Translations under genes and position numbers: made by a program | DNA from: a virus | Length of the DNA stretch: 64,000 nucleotides | Direction: 5' to 3' (one strand) | IMG/VR virus record: IMGVR_UViG_3300009431_000980 | Location: 43,590-107,589 of that record | Shown: in pieces, positions 8,901-15,899 of the stretch | How the letters are laid out: every line of letters begins with the position of its first letter | Position numbering within the stretch: position 1 is the first letter of the stretch | The notes under the pieces: model-generated | Databases searched by the model: none | What the model saw: the letters and a program-made list of their open reading frames with translations, nothing else | Told to the model about the DNA's origin: nothing

Positions 8901-11900
8901 ACTATATCTTCTTGAACTTGTGTGCCAGTGTCATAGACTCGGTAATTGTATGATACTTCTGGTATATCAATTACATCATCACCTATAACACCCGCATATT
9001 TGTTGTACTTAGTCAGTAAGCATAGAATATCTGGATGGCCCTCATACATTCTCTTCAAGATCTCGAGAGAAGTAGCCTTACGATACCGCAGATCCCAGAC
9101 CTTGTTTCTTTTCCTGGGCCTTAGTCTGCCACCTGGGAGATCCCAATAACGACTGATTCGGGCCTCGATTGATTTAAGAAACTGCCTCGATCCACCAGTA
9201 AATGTGATACTTGGTGTGGTGTTATTGGATATCTGAAGACAACCATCTCCATCAAAGTAGCCCCTCAAGAAGTGAGCGAAGAACTTCTTAGGTACGGATA
9301 CTTTCTTGAGTTGTGTTGATTTACGCTCAGACAAGCCAAGCTCCTTCAATCTCTCTACCATATACTTACTGGTAAACATTACCCTATACATCGGATGTAT
9401 CATATTCAGGTACCCGCCCTGAGGTAAGGCATTAAGCCCTTGCTGTCCATAAATATACCCTCTTGAGATACCCAACTCATCACATACTAGTTCTAGTATG
9501 TATGGGTCACTTTGGGCAAATGTGATCTTATAAACACTAACCCCATCAACCCGGGTTGGTGGTGCATATATGTTTCCATCCGCTGTGAAGAATCCTAGGA
9601 TGTATGTCATGTTAGGGGTCCAATGATCAAAATAGTCAGCCCTTAGAGTATCTATCCTACCTCGCCCATCTCTCTTCAGGCCTATATTATTAGCCTTCTT
9701 TATTACCTGATGTGCAGACCTGTTAGGAAGTAACATAGCTGTCCTTGGATTCCAGGAGTAATTATCTCTCAGGATCTCAGTTTCTTCTTGTGTCCAGTTC
9801 ATATTCTATTAGTTCAAGTCCGGCGTTTCATGGGCGGATAAATCCATCCCATGATCCCACGGCTGTGGGATAGTCTCTACAGGGCTCGTCATACCCCAGG
9901 AGTTTCACCTGGGAGACACCTGGTTTTATCCAAGTGCGTACCTTATAATGCATAGAAGGAACCTCACTTACGTAGTGAGTGATAATACTAAAGAACCTGT
10001 CATGTGATTCCTTGCGTATGTAAACACGATTATCACTCCAGACATTGATCTTAATCCCATAAACGTGATCCATGTATTTTGCTACACGAAGCATATCTTC
10101 TTCGCAGAAAGCATACGCGGATATAACTACTGCCTCCTCAACATCGTAGCTACCATCATCCATGAACCAGGTAGCTATCGATAAAGGTGACAGCAGTTCA
10201 GTTAAGTCAATGTCACGTGGAATTCGTTTAACAGCTCCATTGTAGAAGCTGGTATGTATAGAAGTAAGCTCGGTACAGGCTAGTGACTGAAGTTTTACTA
10301 GGTTTCTTTTCTCATCATTCCAAATACTCGATGGAAGTCCAAGTATAGACTGTTTCCACTGTATATAATCTGAGTGACGATTAGAGTGTGTTACTGAAAA
10401 TCTATAATTCACACACTCTGGATCCTTAAATAAGGATCCGTCTCCTAGCAAAGTCCCATACAGTACTCTGACCCCGTCTCTAGTAATAGGACAGGATCTG
10501 TACTTCTTCCACTTTCCACTAGACATTTATGTTAGTTCCTATTGTTTGCATCACAGGTACGGATACCCCTCGGTATTAGCCTCTCGGCGTTCACCGATAT
10601 AAGCCGGATTTAAGCAGAGCCAATTCATCTCAACCCTGCGATTCCGCGTTTCAGTAATTCTCCATGGTTTCCCATGGGCCTGGACTGTTCCTTCAGCTGT
10701 TTGACCCTTGGAGGCCCAGCTGGCTAGCGTGCAGTCTCTACCGCCTCTGCATCCCGGTAACCAAGTCCCCGGGACCGTCTTTGCATCGAGATTGCCTTGG
10801 CGCCTCACGGCCCTGTAGGTTTCCTCGAACGAGCTAGCTTTTACAAGGGCAAACATCTATTTACCCTTCGAGTAACTCACGGCATCTGATTTCAATTCAT
10901 CCTAACCTTTCGGTAGGTATGGACTATCTCTTGCTGTCTAAATATAGTTAGTTGGCAGTCTGGCCGACTCGAGAGCCACCTTGAATGATCCGAAGTGGCG
11001 TATGGCCAGGGTTGGACTTATGCAATCCTCAGTGTAGTGATACTTTACGGCTGGGAAACCATCCCACGGCCCAGTCTGTTCATAGAACTCTTGTAGGTCG
11101 AGGACTATTAGCTTCCGCTTCTCACCTGAGGACAGCCTAGCGTTCAGCCGCCTATGAAAGTTGGATGGTGTCTCACTACGATCAAAGACTCCATCCCAGC
11201 CCATAGGCTTCTTGCGTTCCATACTTGGTACATCCTCGACTAGACTGAGGAGCCTCTTGGAGGCTTCCCTGTTAAGATGAAGGTAGTACCGCCTAATAGC
11301 GTGTCCTGGTTTGCGCTTGATGGCAGCCTCAATGTTCCACCGGTCTCTAAGCCATCCCTGGAGGCGTTTGACGTCCTCAAGGGTGAAACTATCGGTGCTG
11401 ATCTCTATTATCTGACGGTGAACATGATAGGTGCCATCATCATAGTACCAGGAAGTCAGTGTCGAGGAGTCAAAGTCATCCAGATAGTCCGGTATTATCT
11501 TCTGGCCATCTGGGTACCATATCTGCCGTAGATCGGACAGTTCAGTAGACGTATTGGTGTAAATTCGATAAACAGGACCACAGTCCGCCTCATGTCCTTT
11601 AATGCCCAACGTGCGTGCCTCTTTATATACCCACTTCACATCAAAGTCCTGACTCATGATTGTTGCCTTCCACTCAAGGTAGGACTTGTCATCTTCTTTG
11701 TGATCTTCCTCATAACGACTATTATGCCAGCGTGTGTATCCATCACTGGCGGTATGATATTGGCACTTGCTCAAGTAACCGTCACCCAACAGACTACCAT
11801 TCAATAGCTGATGTGTTTGATCGTTCATTTAGACAGCTCCTGCGTATTGCTTCCGTTACCCTGTATTAGGGTCTTTCTCAACGGAGCCTGATCATTGCTG

Positions 11901-12169
11901 ATCAAGTCTCTACGGCTGCCACATAATGGGCTTGCCTCGGGATTGCCATAGGCCCACTGGCCCTTAGATTTCCCCGATATTAGCAGGAAAGGGCAAATCA
12001 TCTATTTACCCATCACAAACACCGGCCTCACCTCACGGTTTACCGAGAGTGAAAGGCCTTGCAGATTGCCTATCTCCACATTTCCGAATACCGCTTTGAT
12101 GTCCGAACCAGAGAAGGTCGTAAATGTCTTAGCAACATCGTTTGTACTTACATCAAACACATTACTCAT
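5960..12169 (-). CDS. Tail tube protein, eight exons split by seven group I introns
   Basis: I reconstruct one 549-nt coding sequence (182 residues plus stop) from eight minus-strand exons: 12008-12169, 10863-10892, 10633-10651, 8660-8862, 8251-8327, 7329-7349, 7083-7101 and 5960-5977. All junctions keep frame. The joined product matches the tube-protein pattern: GSDIKAVFGNVEIGNL, FVMG, SYSKG+KRGIAG+SLILTMFDRQAL, PPFDITLVG+VNEFGSATTMRIHG, EGTGVSV+DDNVQEA+QMTFVA+RVWTI. Each intron carries R/S core segments (GTAGAGACT, ATAGTCC). Most 5' exons end in U, paired to G in an internal guide, and the introns end in G. Translation without splicing stops after residue 55. AAGGAG precedes the start. The exon 6/7 border is uncertain by 1 nt but the product is the same. 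Confidence 0.82.
5978..7082 (-). mobile_element. Group I intron 7 of the tail tube gene, with endonuclease ORF
   Basis: 1105 nt between exons 7 and 8. The exon end GTGGCT pairs with the guide GGTCAC about 17 nt into the intron, with a terminal U-G pair. CTGTAGAGACTGAAT is the R-like core segment near 6960-6975. The last intron base is G, before CGTGTATGGACAATATAA. The endonuclease ORF lies after the R segment, between the two sides of P7 or in P8. The 5' part resembles introns 3 and 6 (AAACC, GCTTAAT, GAGGGGT). Confidence 0.75.
5994..6956 (-). CDS. LAGLIDADG homing endonuclease in intron 7
   Basis: 320 residues with two LAGLIDADG motifs, YVYGLIVADGCI (about 69-80) and HFLRGYFDGDGSF (about 163-175), so it should act as a single-chain enzyme. 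The N-terminal W-T-x-x-E helix region (residues 4-45, ending in a G-R-G-R segment) looks like a small helical DNA-binding module. It is a clear paralogue of the ORF at 8891-9802. The last codons run into the 3' part of the intron core. Expected role: cutting the intronless tube allele to spread intron 7. Confidence 0.85.
   Translation of the reverse strand: MKLWTNKEVEILHENYSWNPRIDELLPDRPRRQIVSKANREGLKVMGRGRAWGLKVDFFDHWSEEMAYVYGLIVADGCIMKRKDSGIMVIDITLNDEDHIRRLANLLGVPERVYSNSDGTYHLRFVSNYIAKRLMKLKVPFRKSLVLGKLPVPKKFFSHFLRGYFDGDGSFSINAKGRAPMLSFTSGSYNFLRWIQAKLKRYYGFPMGRLRNKKGTNTWNVWYRKSASIFLMAIMYRDKGDLFLRRKYNRYISYLSDQGHTIREKEFISLLNARLPQKEVEEIVHSLEQEKQQVTWWKPVESDADKLDIDDISGTIVGLQ
7102..7328 (-). mobile_element. 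Group I intron 6 of the tail tube gene, ORF-less
   Basis: 227 nt without a protein gene. CTGCAGAGACTCATCC (R-like) and GATGAGATAGTCC (S-like) define P7, followed by ATACCTACCGAAAG, nearly identical to the 3' end of intron 1. Exon 6 ends AGAGGC and pairs perfectly with GCCTCT ten bases in, which puts a C-G pair instead of U-G at the splice site. With an intron-terminal G the border shifts by one base, without changing the protein. Confidence 0.65.
7347..8072 (-). CDS. LAGLIDADG homing endonuclease in intron 5
   Basis: 241 residues. LGMCIGDGYI (about 9-18) and IAIWHMDDGSL (about 112-122) are the two catalytic-helix motifs of the intron-encoded LAGLIDADG family. The last ~35 residues are encoded by the ribozyme 3' core (the GATGATATAGTCC segment). 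The ORF ends at the final intron base and takes its TGA stop from the first bases of exon 6. Paralogues: ORFs at 9828 and 10938. Confidence 0.85.
   Translation of the reverse strand: MNKDKRSILLGMCIGDGYIGVSTDKRWNTKSYVLRLCHSVKQKAYLEHKTELLHSALGGKKPRIVEYNNNGYPGVKCSKTNKYFKVLRDWLYKDGEKVVTRRILDMLTPQGIAIWHMDDGSLYTKRRNGKVHAWELCTSTYVSWDENQVIVDYFRDVHGIRFTIVKGKGKYRIRCGTKEAKKFIEIVKPFIIPSMLYKVRMISDNNDSSQERPAPHVGDDIVRTPMKVGEIRFKRPYDNKS
7350..8250 (-). mobile_element. Group I intron 5 of the tail tube gene, with endonuclease ORF
   Basis: 901 nt. Exon 5 ends GTGTCGGT; CGGT pairs with GCCG in CAATCAGCCGCT near the 5' end. R-like GGTGTAGAGACTAGC and S-like GATGATATAGTCC are present. The last base is G (AAGTCG before exon 6). 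The 5' 150 nt closely follow intron 4 (CAGCCGCT, GGGTGAATTC, CCTAAGT, GAGCCAAGCC, CTGGGCTT), so the two are siblings. Confidence 0.78.
8251..8659 (-). mobile_element. Group I intron 4 (8328-8659) with exon 5 (8251-8327)
   Basis: The intron covers 8328-8659 (332 nt). Exon 4 ends GTCGGT, the same hexamer as the end of exon 5; the guide CAGCCGCT lies about 80 nt in. GATGATATAGTC is the S-like segment, and the intron ends CAATACAG. It has no endonuclease. A 102-codon frame (8336-8644) crosses the RNA core and I do not regard it as a real gene. Exon 5 encodes VNEFGSATTMRIHGVHLIS and the following EGTGVS. Confidence 0.72.
8660..8862 (-). other. Tail tube exon 4 (largest exon)
   Basis: 203 nt encoding the second half of the tube core (LILTMFDRQALHDIM to PPFDITLVG). 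It is phased by the single T left from exon 3. It is the longest internal exon and the anchor from which the other junctions were derived. Confidence 0.85.
8891..9802 (-). CDS. LAGLIDADG homing endonuclease B in intron 3
   Basis: 303 residues. Motifs YILGFFTADGNI (about 67-78) and HFLRGYFDGDGCL (about 177-189). The N-terminus (W-T-x-E-E-T, NYSWNPRT, GRGR) matches the ORF at 5994-6956 closely, so the two are duplicated copies. The final residues EDIVQE are encoded by the intron S segment AAGATATAGTCC, so coding and ribozyme core overlap. Confidence 0.85.
   Translation of the reverse strand: MNWTQEETEILRDNYSWNPRTAMLLPNRSAHQVIKKANNIGLKRDGRGRIDTLRADYFDHWTPNMTYILGFFTADGNIYAPPTRVDGVSVYKITFAQSDPYILELVCDELGISRGYIYGQQGLNALPQGGYLNMIHPMYRVMFTSKYMVERLKELGLSERKSTQLKKVSVPKKFFAHFLRGYFDGDGCLQISNNTTPSITFTGGSRQFLKSIEARISRYWDLPGGRLRPRKRNKVWDLRYRKATSLEILKRMYEGHPDILCLLTKYNKYAGVIGDDVIDIPEVSYNYRVYDTGTQVQEDIVQE
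9828..10526 (-). CDS. LAGLIDADG homing endonuclease A in intron 3
   Basis: 232 residues. Motifs VLYGTLLGDGSL (about 21-32) and IATWFMDDGSY (about 116-126), matching the intron-encoded LAGLIDADG family of the intron 1 and 5 ORFs. The C-terminal ~35 residues are translated from the ribozyme R-side core (CTGTAGAGACTATCC), and the frame ends just before the second ORF at 9802. Which of the two enzymes mobilises the intron is unknown. Confidence 0.8.
   Translation of the reverse strand: MSSGKWKKYRSCPITRDGVRVLYGTLLGDGSLFKDPECVNYRFSVTHSNRHSDYIQWKQSILGLPSSIWNDEKRNLVKLQSLACTELTSIHTSFYNGAVKRIPRDIDLTELLSPLSIATWFMDDGSYDVEEAVVISAYAFCEEDMLRVAKYMDHVYGIKINVWSDNRVYIRKESHDRFFSIITHYVSEVPSMHYKVRTWIKPGVSQVKLLGYDEPCRDYPTAVGSWDGFIRP
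10633..10892 (-). mobile_element. Group I intron 2 (10652-10862) with micro-exons 2 and 3
   Basis: Exon 2 (10863-10892, 30 nt) encodes KSDAVSYSKG. Exon 3 (10633-10651, 19 nt) encodes KRGIAG plus one base. The 211-nt intron between them has the P1 hairpin AAGGGT / GCCCTT with a terminal U-G, P-Q-like GGCAATCTCGATGCAAAG, R-like GGTAGAGACTGCACG and S-like GGAACAGTCC, and ends ATTACTG. It has no ORF and is close to a minimal group I ribozyme. Confidence 0.75.
10893..12007 (-). mobile_element. Group I intron 1 of the tail tube gene, with endonuclease ORF
   Basis: 1115 nt. Exon 1 ends GATGGGT; GGGT pairs with GCCC 13 nt inside (terminal U-G). GGCAATCCCGAGGCAAG, CCGTAGAGACTT (R-like) and AGAGATAGTCC (S-like) are core segments, then ATACCTACCGAAAGG and a terminal G. 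The first 17 nt match the start of intron 2, so these two share ancestry. Confidence 0.78.
10938..11828 (-). CDS. LAGLIDADG homing endonuclease in intron 1
   Basis: 296 residues. LLNGSLLGDGYL (about 8-19) and LTSWYYDDGTYH (about 124-135) are the catalytic-helix motifs. Beyond the usual ~210-residue core is an extra C-terminal segment of about 75 residues (HRRLNARLSSGEKRKLIVL onward) not present in the intron 3 and 5 enzymes. The gene lies between the R and S core segments of the intron. Confidence 0.85.
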   Translation of the reverse strand: MNDQTHQLLNGSLLGDGYLSKCQYHTASDGYTRWHNSRYEEDHKEDDKSYLEWKATIMSQDFDVKWVYKEARTLGIKGHEADCGPVYRIYTNTSTELSDLRQIWYPDGQKIIPDYLDDFDSSTLTSWYYDDGTYHVHRQIIEISTDSFTLEDVKRLQGWLRDRWNIEAAIKRKPGHAIRRYYLHLNREASKRLLSLVEDVPSMERKKPMGWDGVFDRSETPSNFHRRLNARLSSGEKRKLIVLDLQEFYEQTGPWDGFPAVKYHYTEDCISPTLAIRHFGSFKVALESARLPTNYI

Positions 12170-12251
12170 TGTATTTACATCTCCTTGTTTCAGAAGTTAA
12201 TGGCCCTCAGCTCTATGCAGTATTAACTGCCGGCCCTTGAGCTCTTGTAAT

Positions 12252-12262
12252 TAGTTATGTCA
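12252..12262 (-). promoter_or_regulatory. Putative promoter element, TGACATAACTA
   Basis: Minus-strand TGACATAACTA, about 85 nt upstream of the tail tube start and directly downstream of a terminator hairpin. The terminator / element / gene arrangement suggests a new transcription start for the tube operon. Confidence 0.4.
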
Positions 12263-12290
12263 CAGAGCGGTAATACCCCTTTAATAAGCA

Positions 12291-12315
12291 AAGGCCCCCA
12301 GGTTATAGGGGCCTT
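12291..12315 (-). terminator. Intergenic terminator hairpin after the sheath gene
   Basis: Inverted repeat AAGGCCCC / GGGGCCTT with a loop of about eight bases, 60-85 nt after the sheath stop. Only a short T run follows on the minus strand, so termination may be partial. Confidence 0.6.
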
Positions 12316-12373
12316 CTGATTTGAGTTAGTTTCTTCTGGACCAGACTAGCTCTAGATCAGTCCATCTTGTACC

Positions 12374-15031
12374 TTACGCCAGAGTCGAGGCGTCAGCCTT
12401 AAGTACAACTGTAACCTTTATCTGACGGATTTCAAACACAGGTACCAATGTCAGTGGGATTTCGATGATGCCAACAACCTTCTGTGCCGGAGAAGACTTG
12501 ATCTTAAAGGAATACGCGGAAAGTGACTTTGGTACTCGCTGATTAAGTCTACTTCGGAGAGTAGTCTCCAGTGCCTGTAGTGTAGGCAAATTAGAGACAT
12601 GTCCGAGGAATGGTTCGGCAACAGCGCGAACATCTTTCATAACAGCAGCCACGATGCTGGAGGTTGTCCAGCGTTCGTAATCAGATCCAGGTTCAGCAAG
12701 GGACGGTCCATCAACGAGCCGCGCCCTGTAACCATCGATCCTGGCCCCTATTATTCTCATGTCGCTTAGTGCATCAAGTTGACTACGGCCATCAGCTACT
12801 TTACTAGAGTAACGATAACGAAGACCCTGTGTACCTGTTAAGGAGCTAAGATAAGGGGCTTCTTCTGGCTCTAGAATTGCCAGGTGACCAGCAACTATTG
12901 CTTCGCCCGTAGTTGTATAACGGGAGCCTTTAGCTATAACGATAGGTTCTAGATCAATAGCCATCATATATTTGGAGTCGAAGTTAGCCAGAAAGTTAGC
13001 CGCACGAAGATTATCACTGTAATCAACTACAGTTAGTTTGGACACACGACTGGCAACATCTTTCCTGCTGATGGTATTATTGATACCAGTACCTACTATG
13101 GGTTTGAAACCCATAATACCACGGGCATCTCCATTATAACCGGAGAGAAACTCATCCATAAGCTCATGGAATCCTGCGTTCACCTCTTCTGGAGCGCCTG
13201 TTAGTACATTGTAACCACCTTTTGTGGAGTCAATATATGCACCAGGTGTGATTAAGAGGTCAAAATCAAATGCATCCAGATTATCATAGGCCTCCTTTAG
13301 CTCACTGTAGAGAGTACTATCCGATAAACCAGTACCGGAGGTACCACCTAGAAGAGATTGAGAGCTACTTAAACTGAATTCATCCTGAGCGTATATAACA
13401 TCAAAGCCGATAGTACTATCGCTAGTTCCAAGAGCACCGCCCCCAGGACCTGGTTGTATACCTACACCAGTAATACTAAATTTGCCGGCCTCAGCATCTT
13501 CTAGAGATATTGTGGAGCCGAGCTCATAGTATTGTACCCTGGCGTAACGAACTGCCAAGTTATGTGGTAGGGCTTTACCAAAGATGATTTCCTGACCTCG
13601 CACAAAGTAATCCAGGAAGGAAGATGAAGACTCCTCAACCCCGGCCAGGGTTGACTTCTCATTGAACACTCCAATACATGAATCGAAAGAGATTCTAATC
13701 TCCATTCCGTCATACCTGTCCGGTGTACTGCTTGGGAACGTAAGTGTCGCTTGATCGTTTGCCCAACTAAGGGCCCAGGCTGTGTCGCCTAGATTGGCGG
13801 CCTGCCACGCATTAGGTCCTGCAGAGGGATCCTTCCACTCAACTTTGATAGGATAAGTACCAGAGGAACTTTCTTCCCCTGCTACTGTCCATCTAGTTAA
13901 GCCTTGGAATTCTGCTCCAAGATTGCTTGCAGTGTAACCAGCACCATAATTTTTAGCCGTAGTATAGGCTGATGCTGTACCACTTAAATTACTTGAAGTA
14001 TCGGCATCGGCAATAGCAAGGGGAGCATCGAAGGTAATACTACCAACATCAAGATCAAGTATACCAATGCCCTGATTCCGGACTTTGAAATACCCTTCTG
14101 AAGTTATGGCCAAATCATCCGGGGTTTGAGCTAGCTCGCCTAATGTCCCGTTCTCATCAATAACATTGAGAAGGGTATCAAAACGAGTATCACTCCGGCC
14201 CGCCAGAGGTAGATGTACTGTCGTAGCCTGAGAACTTCCGCCCTCAAGAACCTCGATACCACCATCAGTAATAGCATACACCTTTGACACTCTTACAATT
14301 GGTCTATGAACTTCGTCTATGGTAGTGGTACTCGATGACCCGTCCAGGTAAAGAGTGTCTGCATTTAGATCGCCACTACCGGCCCCATTAAGGGTGATAG
14401 TGGTTTTACTATTTGAGGAAGACACAAAAGCGTCGCCGCTTTTAGCAAATACCTCAAACGTAGCAATCATCTCAGGAACCGATGCAACCAAAATACCATT
14501 CAGATTACTATCAGCATTGATGGCATTTGCCAGTTCAACGACGTTATGCGCATCTACGCCTCCCGCGTTGGAATTTGTCCAGTTATATTTGAAGGTTGAC
14601 CAAATACCAGATACGGGGTTGTATATCTTGATAGCATCATTAGAACTATCCTCGGTGATAACGATGTCATTATATCGACTACCGTGGTAAAGAGCCTCAA
14701 GCTTTAGAGCTACTTCTGAGTTATTATTCTCAATCTCAAGATCAGCCCTCGAAGCAACCAGACCACCTACACGCACACCAGAGATGTACGGAGTTCTACC
14801 GCTATCCATCTGGGCTTGCCATGCCTCATTCATGGCGCGGAGAAGAGTTCCTCTATTGAAGGTACCAAAAATGCTCTCAGCGTGATCCAGATCTCGGATC
14901 GTCACCGATGTATACATTGGCCCATCTACAGCTGTACCTATAATGGTAATATGTTTACTACGATTACCACTACCCTCGGCCCGTTCCAGATTTCCATCTG
15001 TCAAAACACTTGTGATTTTAGGAAGTGCCAT
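12374..15031 (-). CDS. Tail sheath protein
   Basis: 885 residues, long for a sheath protein. The N-terminus (ITIIGTAVDGPMYTSVTIRD, then FGTFNRGTLLRAMNEAW) is the standard contractile-sheath opening. The C-terminal ~200 residues (ARLVDGPSLAEPGSDYERW to FEIRQIKVTVVL) carry the conserved sheath core that forms the interlocking mesh. The extra length lies in the variable middle. AGGAGT precedes the ATG by 10 nt. The tube gene follows downstream, as usual. Sheath contraction drives DNA delivery. Confidence 0.88.
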   Translation of the reverse strand: MALPKITSVLTDGNLERAEGSGNRSKHITIIGTAVDGPMYTSVTIRDLDHAESIFGTFNRGTLLRAMNEAWQAQMDSGRTPYISGVRVGGLVASRADLEIENNNSEVALKLEALYHGSRYNDIVITEDSSNDAIKIYNPVSGIWSTFKYNWTNSNAGGVDAHNVVELANAINADSNLNGILVASVPEMIATFEVFAKSGDAFVSSSNSKTTITLNGAGSGDLNADTLYLDGSSSTTTIDEVHRPIVRVSKVYAITDGGIEVLEGGSSQATTVHLPLAGRSDTRFDTLLNVIDENGTLGELAQTPDDLAITSEGYFKVRNQGIGILDLDVGSITFDAPLAIADADTSSNLSGTASAYTTAKNYGAGYTASNLGAEFQGLTRWTVAGEESSSGTYPIKVEWKDPSAGPNAWQAANLGDTAWALSWANDQATLTFPSSTPDRYDGMEIRISFDSCIGVFNEKSTLAGVEESSSSFLDYFVRGQEIIFGKALPHNLAVRYARVQYYELGSTISLEDAEAGKFSITGVGIQPGPGGGALGTSDSTIGFDVIYAQDEFSLSSSQSLLGGTSGTGLSDSTLYSELKEAYDNLDAFDFDLLITPGAYIDSTKGGYNVLTGAPEEVNAGFHELMDEFLSGYNGDARGIMGFKPIVGTGINNTISRKDVASRVSKLTVVDYSDNLRAANFLANFDSKYMMAIDLEPIVIAKGSRYTTTGEAIVAGHLAILEPEEAPYLSSLTGTQGLRYRYSSKVADGRSQLDALSDMRIIGARIDGYRARLVDGPSLAEPGSDYERWTTSSIVAAVMKDVRAVAEPFLGHVSNLPTLQALETTLRSRLNQRVPKSLSAYSFKIKSSPAQKVVGIIEIPLTLVPVFEIRQIKVTVVLKADASTLA

Positions 15032-15150
15032 TCTATTTCTTACTCCTGCTGTGAGAGTAATAAATCAGCTCATATATTGACGCACATACTGATGAACAAC
15101 AAGGTTGTATCATCACATTGACACTTACATCACTCAAAACAGGACGGTGT

Positions 15151-15176
15151 GATAATGATGATAATGATGATGATAA
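15151..15176. repeat. Short GATAAT/GATGAT simple repeat
   Basis: A trinucleotide-like tract of GATAATGATGATAATGATG type in the 185-nt gap before the sheath gene. No gene is visible in the gap. It may be a replication-slippage tract. Confidence 0.6.
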
Positions 15177-15216
15177 CATTTGTATGATCTAAATCACAGC
15201 CCTATGGAAAACGATA

Positions 15217-15894
15217 TTAGGTATCATTTCCATGGCCCATGATATTAGTAAGTGTATCCTTAGCTTCTATATCCACTTTGATCTCTTGGATCGTGCTTGT
15301 CAATATGGCTGTGTAGTCCTCCAGGAGTACATAATACTCCAGGGACCTTGTTTGAAGCGTATTGTTTATCTTCAACAATTCGCTATCTCTCGACCGTTCA
15401 TAAAGATATACCTGCTGTGAACCAAACAGGCGTGAAAAGTTATTCATGAAATCTGATTGAAACCACTGAGTTACTTGTTCCGACTCGCTTGCGGTTTTGG
15501 CCCATACAACAAACCGTAGGAAACAATCAAGGAATTGCCCGGTAATTTGATAATACTTACCATCAACATGTACCTCAGAGCGAAGACGGGGCTTTATTTC
15601 CCTTGTTCCAATGCTTGGAGATTTTGATGGACTCCCACCTAATTTCGTAGGGGCCATAGTTTGCACTTCCCAGGTAATAGCCGTCTCAAATTTGGTTTCA
15701 TCATAATTTATAATATAATCCGGGTACGCCGGCTCAAAATGTAGGGCAGGTGCAATCATCTTGAGTGTCCTTCGCATACCCGAGATGAAGGAGTATAGAC
15801 TAACCCCAGTTGGGATAGAACTACCATCCACAGTAAGACAAACCAACGTAGGTTCTTGGGATATGTCTTCGTTGTACAGTCTTATCTTACTCAT
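15217..15894 (-). CDS. Probable tail completion / terminator-like protein
   Basis: 225 residues, soluble, no membrane segment. Contains FLDCFLRFVVWAKTASESEQ then WFQSDFMNNFSRLFG, a pattern seen in small neck or tail-terminator proteins of SPO1-like phages. It lies between the head-closure candidate and the sheath, as expected for a tail terminator. Inference is by position and pattern only. Confidence 0.4.
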   Translation of the reverse strand: MSKIRLYNEDISQEPTLVCLTVDGSSIPTGVSLYSFISGMRRTLKMIAPALHFEPAYPDYIINYDETKFETAITWEVQTMAPTKLGGSPSKSPSIGTREIKPRLRSEVHVDGKYYQITGQFLDCFLRFVVWAKTASESEQVTQWFQSDFMNNFSRLFGSQQVYLYERSRDSELLKINNTLQTRSLEYYVLLEDYTAILTSTIQEIKVDIEAKDTLTNIMGHGNDT

Positions 15895-15899
15895 ATGTT

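Larger units (their letters stand above)
8863..10632 (-). mobile_element. Group I intron 3 of the tail tube gene, with two endonuclease ORFs
   Basis: 1770 nt. Exon 3 ends GCAGGGT, which pairs with the guide GCTCTGC 13 nt into the intron (seven pairs, terminal U-G). CTGTAGAGACTATCC (R-like) lies near 9870 between the two endonuclease genes; AAGATATAGTCC (S-like) is near 8900; the intron ends TTCAG. One ORF precedes the R segment and one follows it, an unusual double-ORF layout. Alternatively two introns may be nested, but I see no exon between the ORFs. Confidence 0.72.

Noticed and set aside
10551-10856. 101-codon minus-strand frame
   Set aside because: It covers intron 2, micro-exon 3 and the start of intron 3; no protein pattern.
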